Assembly (NCBI GenBank): GCA_002732675.1
Contig: NVRR01000104.1
Coordinates: 1 to 9,481 of the forward strand
DNA from: Sneathiella sp.
Lineage (GTDB): Bacteria; Pseudomonadota; Alphaproteobacteria; Sneathiellales; Sneathiellaceae
Direction of reading: 5' to 3'
Length of the DNA: 9,481 nucleotides
The notes below the pieces were generated by a model. It made no database searches and had not been told where the DNA came from. It saw only the letters and a list, made by a program, of their open reading frames with translations. Below, one piece after another: positions 5,979-9,481 of the stretch (positions are counted from its first letter, which is position 1; every line of letters begins with the position of its first letter). A program made the translations under genes and the position numbers.

Positions 5979-7187
5979 TTATGACTTCTGTCGGTGCAGC
6001 AGCCGCAGCCGCAGCGCATTGAGTTTGATAAAACCTTCCGCGTCTCGCTGATCATAAACCGTGTCTTCCTCGAACGTGACATGCTCCATGGAATACAGAG
6101 AGAAGGGGCTTTTGCGGCCAACGACACTCACCCGGCCCTTGAACAGTTTCAGCCGGACCGTGCCGGAGACTTTTTCCTGGCTCTTGTCGATCAGCGCCTG
6201 CAACATCTCGCGCTCCGGGGAGAACCAGAGGCCGTTGTAAATCAGCTCCGCGTAGCGCGGCATGATGTCGTCTTTCAGATGCATGGCGCCGCGATCGAGG
6301 GTAATTTGCTCAATGCCGCGATGGGCTTCGAGCATAATGGTGCCGCCCGGTGTCTCGTATATGCCACGGGATTTCATGCCGACGAAGCGGCCTTCCACCA
6401 GATCAAGGCGACCGATGCCGTTATCGCCTGCGAATTTGTTCAAGGCGGTCAGCATGTCGGCAGGCGAAAGCCGCTTGCCATTCAGGCCAACGGGATCACC
6501 CTTTTCATATTCGATTTCGATATAGGTGGCGATGTCCGGCGCATCTTCTGGTGCGACCGAGCGGCTATAGACATATTCACCCGCTTCCTCCCATGGATCC
6601 TCAAGCGCCTTGCCCTCGGCGGAGACATGAAGCAGGTTGGCATCGACCGAAAAAGGCGCTTCGCCGCGCTTGTCTTTCGGGATCGGGATCTGGTTTTTTT
6701 CCGCAAATTCAATCAACTTAGTCCGGGAATTGAGATCCCATTCGCGCCACGGCGAAATGACCTTGATATCCGGGTTGAGGGCATAATAGCCGAGCTCAAA
6801 GCGCACCTGGTCATTGCCTTTGCCGGTGGCGCCATGGGCGACGGCATCGGCGCCGACTTCACGTGCAATCTCGATCTGCCGCTTTGCGATCAATGGCCGG
6901 GCGATGGCGGTGCCGAGCAGATATTGCCCTTCATAGACCGCATTGGCGCGGAACATGGGGAAAACAAAGTCGCGGACGAATTCCTCGCGCAGGTCATCTA
7001 CATAGATTTCCTTGATGCCCATCATTTCCGCTTTGGCGCGCGCGGGCCCTATTTCTTCGCCCTGACCAAGGTCAGCCGTGAAGGTCACGACTTCGCAGTT
7101 ATAGGTGGTTTGCAGCCATTTCAGGATAACAGACGTATCCAGACCGCCGGAATAGGCGAGAACAACTTTTTTGATGTCTTGGGACAT
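5979..7187 (-). CDS. argG: Argininosuccinate synthase
   Basis: This 402-residue cytoplasmic enzyme joins citrulline and aspartate using ATP to give argininosuccinate, the next-to-last step of arginine synthesis. The N-terminal ATP pyrophosphatase loop AYSGGLDTS (11-19) is intact, as are [18 protein letters not shown] (85-102) and [15 protein letters not shown] (117-131), which bind citrulline and aspartate. Length is normal for the short (type I) ArgG class. The ATG at 7187 is chosen because the protein then begins [15 protein letters not shown], like its relatives, and GAGG lies 9 bases upstream. The frame stays open for 31 more codons upstream, but that part is not homologous. It is a single-gene unit: argH and other arginine genes are not in view. 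It is divergent from the SDR gene and convergent with the folD cluster. Confidence 0.98.
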   Translation of the reverse strand: MSQDIKKVVLAYSGGLDTSVILKWLQTTYNCEVVTFTADLGQGEEIGPARAKAEMMGIKEIYVDDLREEFVRDFVFPMFRANAVYEGQYLLGTAIARPLIAKRQIEIAREVGADAVAHGATGKGNDQVRFELGYYALNPDIKVISPWREWDLNSRTKLIEFAEKNQIPIPKDKRGEAPFSVDANLLHVSAEGKALEDPWEEAGEYVYSRSVAPEDAPDIATYIEIEYEKGDPVGLNGKRLSPADMLTALNKFAGDNGIGRLDLVEGRFVGMKSRGIYETPGGTIMLEAHRGIEQITLDRGAMHLKDDIMPRYAELIYNGLWFSPEREMLQALIDKSQEKVSGTVRLKLFKGRVSVVGRKSPFSLYSMEHVTFEEDTVYDQRDAEGFIKLNALRLRLLHRQKS

Positions 7188-7411
7188 GACAGGGAACCTC
7201 GATGAGAATCTATTTTTAGTACGAATTTGCAGCGCGCAACCTAAGGGAAAACGGCACCTCCTGCAAGGGGCAGAATGCAACCTGCCGACAATAACTTTAG
7301 CGAAAAGGCCCTAAGATTCTGCGGCTGTTTTTGGCGAGGCAATTATGACCAGTTGATGTAGACTACATTCCAAACAGGCGTATTGCCGGGGAATAGACAG
7401 AGGGAAATGAA
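7188..7411. promoter_or_regulatory. Divergent intergenic region between argG and the SDR gene
   Basis: This 224-base spacer must hold promoters for both argG (leftward) and the SDR gene (rightward). No convincing -35/-10 pair was found by eye for either. Two GANTC sites are present (7206-7210, 7315-7319). A perfect 13-base inverted repeat, ATGTAG-A-CTACAT, lies at 7356-7368, 43 bases before the SDR start codon, and is a candidate operator. I saw no RNA gene or small coding frame with a good ribosome site. Confidence 0.4.
7356..7368. promoter_or_regulatory. Inverted repeat upstream of the SDR gene, candidate operator
   Basis: ATGTAG and CTACAT form a perfect 6-bp inverted repeat around one base. 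It is 43 bases upstream of the SDR start, where a repressor or activator would act. No regulator gene adjoins it and no second copy was noticed in the window, so function is a guess. Confidence 0.3.
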
Positions 7412-8194
7412 ATGCAACTGGGATTGGATGGAAAAACGGCACTCATTACCGGGGCGTCACAGGGGATCGGAGAGGGTCTGGCCAGGGCTTTCGCGGAAGA
7501 GGGGGTCAACCTACATCTGACAGCCCGCAATGCAGATAATCTTGAACGTATTAAGTCGGAGATCCAGGCGGTATCGCCCGTGTCGATTACACTGCATCCG
7601 CTGGACATAACGAAGCCTGAAGCTTGCCAGCAGCTGTCGGATATGGTCGGTGATATCGATATTCTCATCAATAATGCAGGCGCCATTCCAAGCGGTAATC
7701 TATTCGAAATTGATGAAGCTTCCTGGCGCCAGGGTTGGGAACTTAAAGTCATGGGATATATCAATTTGTGCCGGATTTTCTATGCGAAAATGAAGGAAAA
7801 ATCCGAAGGCGTCATTATCAATAATATCGGAAATGGCGGCGAAGTTTTCGATGCTAATTATATCGCGGGAACGACGGGTAACGCGAGCCTGATGGCTTTT
7901 ACCCGGGCGCTGGGAGGTGCAAGTTTGTCGGACGGTGTTCGGGTCGTGGGCGTAAATCCAGGTCCGGTTAAGACGGAGCGCATTGTTAATATACTCAAAA
8001 AGCGGGCGAAGACCTTCTTGGGAGACGAATCCAGATACACGGAATATGTCGAAAATTTCCCGCTTCATCGTCCCGCACATGTTCATGAAGTGACTGACCT
8101 GATCGTTTTCCTGGCCTCTTATCGGTCAGGATATACGTCGGGAACTATTATTACTGTGGACGGCGGAATTTCTTCTCGTCGTTCGATTGCGTAG
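7412..8194 (+). CDS. SDR family oxidoreductase with non-canonical catalytic residues
   Basis: This 260-residue protein has the short-chain dehydrogenase/reductase fold. It has the nucleotide-binding TGASQGIG (13-20), DI at 65-66, NNAG (87-90), a VNPGPVKTER stretch (181-190), and the closing SGTIITVDGG. The start is ATG at 7412 with AGGGA 6 bases upstream. The usual Asn-Ser-Tyr-Lys tetrad is not present at its expected places. The structural Asn aligns with Lys112 in WELKVMGY. The catalytic Ser falls within INNIGNGG (136-143), which has no Ser. The YxxxK motif is replaced by YIAGTTGNASLMAF, where Asn157 takes the Lys position and Gly the Tyr position; Tyr150 is three residues too early. I recall similar YxAGSxGNAxLMAFTRALGG sequences in other proteobacterial SDRs, so this looks like a subfamily trait rather than damage. 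Substrate is unknown. It converges on the regulator gene with 12 bases between stops. Confidence 0.87.
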   Translation: MQLGLDGKTALITGASQGIGEGLARAFAEEGVNLHLTARNADNLERIKSEIQAVSPVSITLHPLDITKPEACQQLSDMVGDIDILINNAGAIPSGNLFEIDEASWRQGWELKVMGYINLCRIFYAKMKEKSEGVIINNIGNGGEVFDANYIAGTTGNASLMAFTRALGGASLSDGVRVVGVNPGPVKTERIVNILKKRAKTFLGDESRYTEYVENFPLHRPAHVHEVTDLIVFLASYRSGYTSGTIITVDGGISSRRSIA

Positions 8195-8206
8195 AAAAAC
8201 GGAATT

Positions 8207-8773
8207 CTATGGACGTCTTGGATAGTGGATCACCGAGAGGGTAACGGTGTCTTCGTCGGTTTTGTTACGATAACCATGCGGTTTGTCTCCGCGAAAGCGA
8301 ATGCTTTTTCCGGGCTGCAGATCATGCCAGATATCATCGACGAACACCTCCATAGAGCCGGAGATAACGGTGATATATTCGACAACGCCGGGCTCATGGG
8401 CTTCCGATAATCGCTCGAAGCCTGCGAGGAACGTCAGCTCCATATATTCAAACCCAAAACGTTGCTCGTAAGGAAAGAGCGGGGCAACCATTGTGCCGTC
8501 GCCACGCGCCAGCTGGCGGACCTCATCGGCGTCGCGGATCAAGGTTTCTTCTGCACCCTCCGGGATCGGTTCTGTGAGGGATGAGATGGACGTGTTGAAC
8601 CCGGTTGCGATTTTCCACAATGTTGCGGTAGTTGGGCTTGATTCTCCGCGTTCGATTTGTCCCAGCATGGCTTTACTGATCCCGGTTTTTGTGGCGGCAC
8701 CGTCCAGGCTGAGGCCATGCTCTTTGCGTAACGTCTTTAGCATCTTAGCCAGATATTTGGTCGGGTCTTGCAT
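8207..8773 (-). CDS. XRE family transcriptional regulator with C-terminal cupin (SutR/YdcN-like)
   Basis: The protein has 188 residues from ATG at 8773, which has GAGG 5 bases upstream; a TTG at 8812 lies inside the operator repeat and is rejected. Residues about 8-66 are an XRE helix-turn-helix, with LRKEHGLSLDGAATKTGIS and the recognition part SKAMLGQIERGESSPTTATLWKIA. Residues about 100-185 form a cupin sensor domain (HEPGVVEYITVISGSMEVFVDD, then GKSIRFRGDKPHGYRN). The SKAMLGQIE...SSPT..TLWKIATG run, the LFPYEQ segment and the IHYPR end closely resemble E. coli SutR (YdcN), as far as I recall that sequence. It is divergent from a BenE-family transporter, as ydcN is beside the BenE-family gene ydcO in E. 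coli. It probably binds the repeat in the shared spacer and represses or activates both genes; the cupin ligand is unknown. Confidence 0.92.
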   Translation of the reverse strand: MQDPTKYLAKMLKTLRKEHGLSLDGAATKTGISKAMLGQIERGESSPTTATLWKIATGFNTSISSLTEPIPEGAEETLIRDADEVRQLARGDGTMVAPLFPYEQRFGFEYMELTFLAGFERLSEAHEPGVVEYITVISGSMEVFVDDIWHDLQPGKSIRFRGDKPHGYRNKTDEDTVTLSVIHYPRRP

Positions 8774-8792
8774 GGGGGCCTCAAAAATACGC

Positions 8793-8850
8793 TTGTGCGT
8801 TATAACGCTCAAATGCTAGGGTCAGCGTGATTGAGCGTTATAACGCACAA
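8793..8850. promoter_or_regulatory. Mirrored double-palindrome operator in the regulator/transporter spacer
   Basis: TTGTGCGTTATAACGCTCAA (8793-8812) and TTGAGCGTTATAACGCACAA (8831-8850) are exact reverse complements, 18 bases apart. Each holds the 12-bp perfect palindrome GCGTTATAACGC (8797-8808 and 8835-8846), with centres 38 bp apart. The left arm ends 19 bases before the regulator ATG and the right arm 22 bases before the transporter ATG. Because the core is symmetric, each carries TATAAC, one base off the -10 consensus, in the orientation of its own gene (minus strand 8804-8799; plus strand 8839-8844). Those positions leave room for a short leader and the ribosome sites. No good -35 was found, which would fit activator dependence. 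Binding by the adjacent XRE-cupin regulator is inferred. Confidence 0.82.
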
Positions 8851-8872
8851 ACTGGACGTAAGGATAGACCAA

Positions 8873-9481
8873 ATGCTGCGATTTTTTTCTCCTTCCTATA
8901 TTTCAGCCGGGTTTGTTTCGGCGCTGGTCGGATATGCGGGAGCAGGCGCAATCATTTTTCAGGCCGCTAACGCGTCTGGTGCGTCGCCTGCTGAGATTAG
9001 CTCCTGGCTGTGGGCGTTGGGTGTCGGGATGGGGGTCAGTAGTGCCGCATTAACATTGCGCTATCGCCAACCTATCATGGTCGCCTGGTCAACGCCGGGT
9101 GCGGCGTTGCTGGTAACAAGTCTGCCCGGATTGCCGTTAAGCGATGCCGTTGGGGTCTTTCTGTTCAGCTCTCTCCTCCTCACCTTATGCGGGGTAACAG
9201 GCTTTTTTCAGAAAATTATGGATGTGGTGCCGAAGTCTTTGGGCGCGGCGTTGCTGGCGGCGGTTCTGTTGCGTTTCGGGTTGGATGCCTTTGTGGCGCT
9301 GGAAAATGATTTTGCGCTGGCCGGGGCAATGCTGCTGGTTTATGTGCTGGCGCGGCAATTCGTCCCGCGTTTCGTGATCCCGCTGACATTCCTGACAGGT
9401 ATTGTTATCGCGCTAGCGCAAGGCTCCTTCGTAGGGTTTGATCCGGATTTCTCCCTGACAACGCCTGTTTTTGTGATGCCG
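8873..9481 (+). CDS. benE: BenE family (benzoate/H+ symporter-like) transporter, N-terminal part
   Basis: The first 203 residues of a gene that runs off the right edge are visible, open through the last base. Start is ATG at 8873 with AGGA 8 bases upstream. The protein is strongly hydrophobic with several membrane helices and shows BenE family blocks: SAGFVSALVGYAGAGAIIFQAA, the SSWLWALGVGMGVSS stretch, LRYRQPIMVAWSTPGAALL, and CGVTGFFQKIMDVVPKSLGAALLAAVLLRFGLD. BenE proteins are about 390-400 residues, so about half is present. They are inner-membrane secondary transporters; Acinetobacter BenE takes up benzoate. Next to a SutR-like regulator the closer parallel is E. coli YdcO, whose substrate is not established, so benzoate should not be assumed. 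No benzoate degradation genes are in view. Expression is probably controlled from the mirrored repeat just upstream. Confidence 0.92.
   Translation, partial: MLRFFSPSYISAGFVSALVGYAGAGAIIFQAANASGASPAEISSWLWALGVGMGVSSAALTLRYRQPIMVAWSTPGAALLVTSLPGLPLSDAVGVFLFSSLLLTLCGVTGFFQKIMDVVPKSLGAALLAAVLLRFGLDAFVALENDFALAGAMLLVYVLARQFVPRFVIPLTFLTGIVIALAQGSFVGFDPDFSLTTPVFVMP

Noticed and set aside
5994..7205. A 403-codon open frame on the plus strand
   Set aside because: It is the antisense of argG almost end to end and has no family resemblance; argG is certain.
7188..7280. N-terminal extension of ArgG from 7280
   Set aside because: The extra 31 residues are Arg- and Cys-rich and unlike ArgG; ATG 7187 has a ribosome site and yields the conserved N-terminus.
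8774..8812. N-terminal extension of the XRE-cupin regulator from TTG 8812
   Set aside because: It would place the start codon inside the operator repeat; ATG 8773 has a GAGG 5 bases upstream and gives the usual N-terminus.
8784..8812. TTGAGC (minus strand 8812-8807) and TATTTT (8789-8784), 17 bases apart, as the regulator's promoter
   Set aside because: The spacing is ideal, but the transcript would start at about 8777, leaving no room for the GAGG ribosome site at 8779-8782 before ATG 8773.

Overview
The window reads as ordinary chromosomal DNA from an alphaproteobacterium. The best lineage marker is a GcrA-family protein at 707-1024, a cell-cycle regulator family confined largely to Alphaproteobacteria. 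The SutR-like and BenE proteins at the right edge do not narrow this further. G+C content looks to be in the mid-50s percent by eye (not computed). Genes are densely packed on both strands. No gene-free stretch exceeds 300 bases; the longest is the 224-base divergent spacer between argG and the SDR gene. I saw no rRNA, tRNA, CRISPR array, insertion sequence or transposase.

Layout, left to right. (1) The 3' part of a PQQ-dependent sugar (sorbosone-type) dehydrogenase gene enters from the left edge. (2) A short GcrA-family gene runs rightward and overlaps tail-to-tail by 4 bases with a leftward DOPA 4,5-dioxygenase family gene. (3) Divergent from that is an enoyl-CoA hydratase/crotonase gene, followed by a small membrane-anchored AsmA-like gene. 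(4) A leftward double-cupin gene converges on the AsmA-like gene. (5) A tight rightward cluster follows: yggT family, DUF167 (YggU) family, folD, and a small two-helix membrane protein of unknown function. The first three are joined by two ATGA stop/start overlaps. (6) argG runs leftward and converges on that cluster with 5 bases between stop codons. (7) A rightward SDR-fold gene has lost the usual SDR catalytic residues. (8) A leftward XRE-cupin regulator resembling E. coli SutR/YdcN lies divergent from a BenE-family transporter gene that runs off the right edge.

Functional links. FolD supplies one-carbon folates and ArgG supplies argininosuccinate for arginine; both are housekeeping. The clearest local circuit is the regulator-transporter pair at the right end. 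Its 99-base spacer holds a perfect 20-bp inverted repeat. Each arm contains the same 12-bp palindrome with a TATAAC -10-like hexamer in it, one arm in front of each gene. This looks like a shared operator by which the cupin-sensor regulator controls itself and the transporter. The other metabolic genes (PQQ dehydrogenase, DOPA dioxygenase-like, crotonase, bicupin, SDR) are scattered on alternating strands and do not form an evident pathway. I did not find a convincing large undescribed system. The best leads are the mirrored operator and the SDR with an altered catalytic tetrad.
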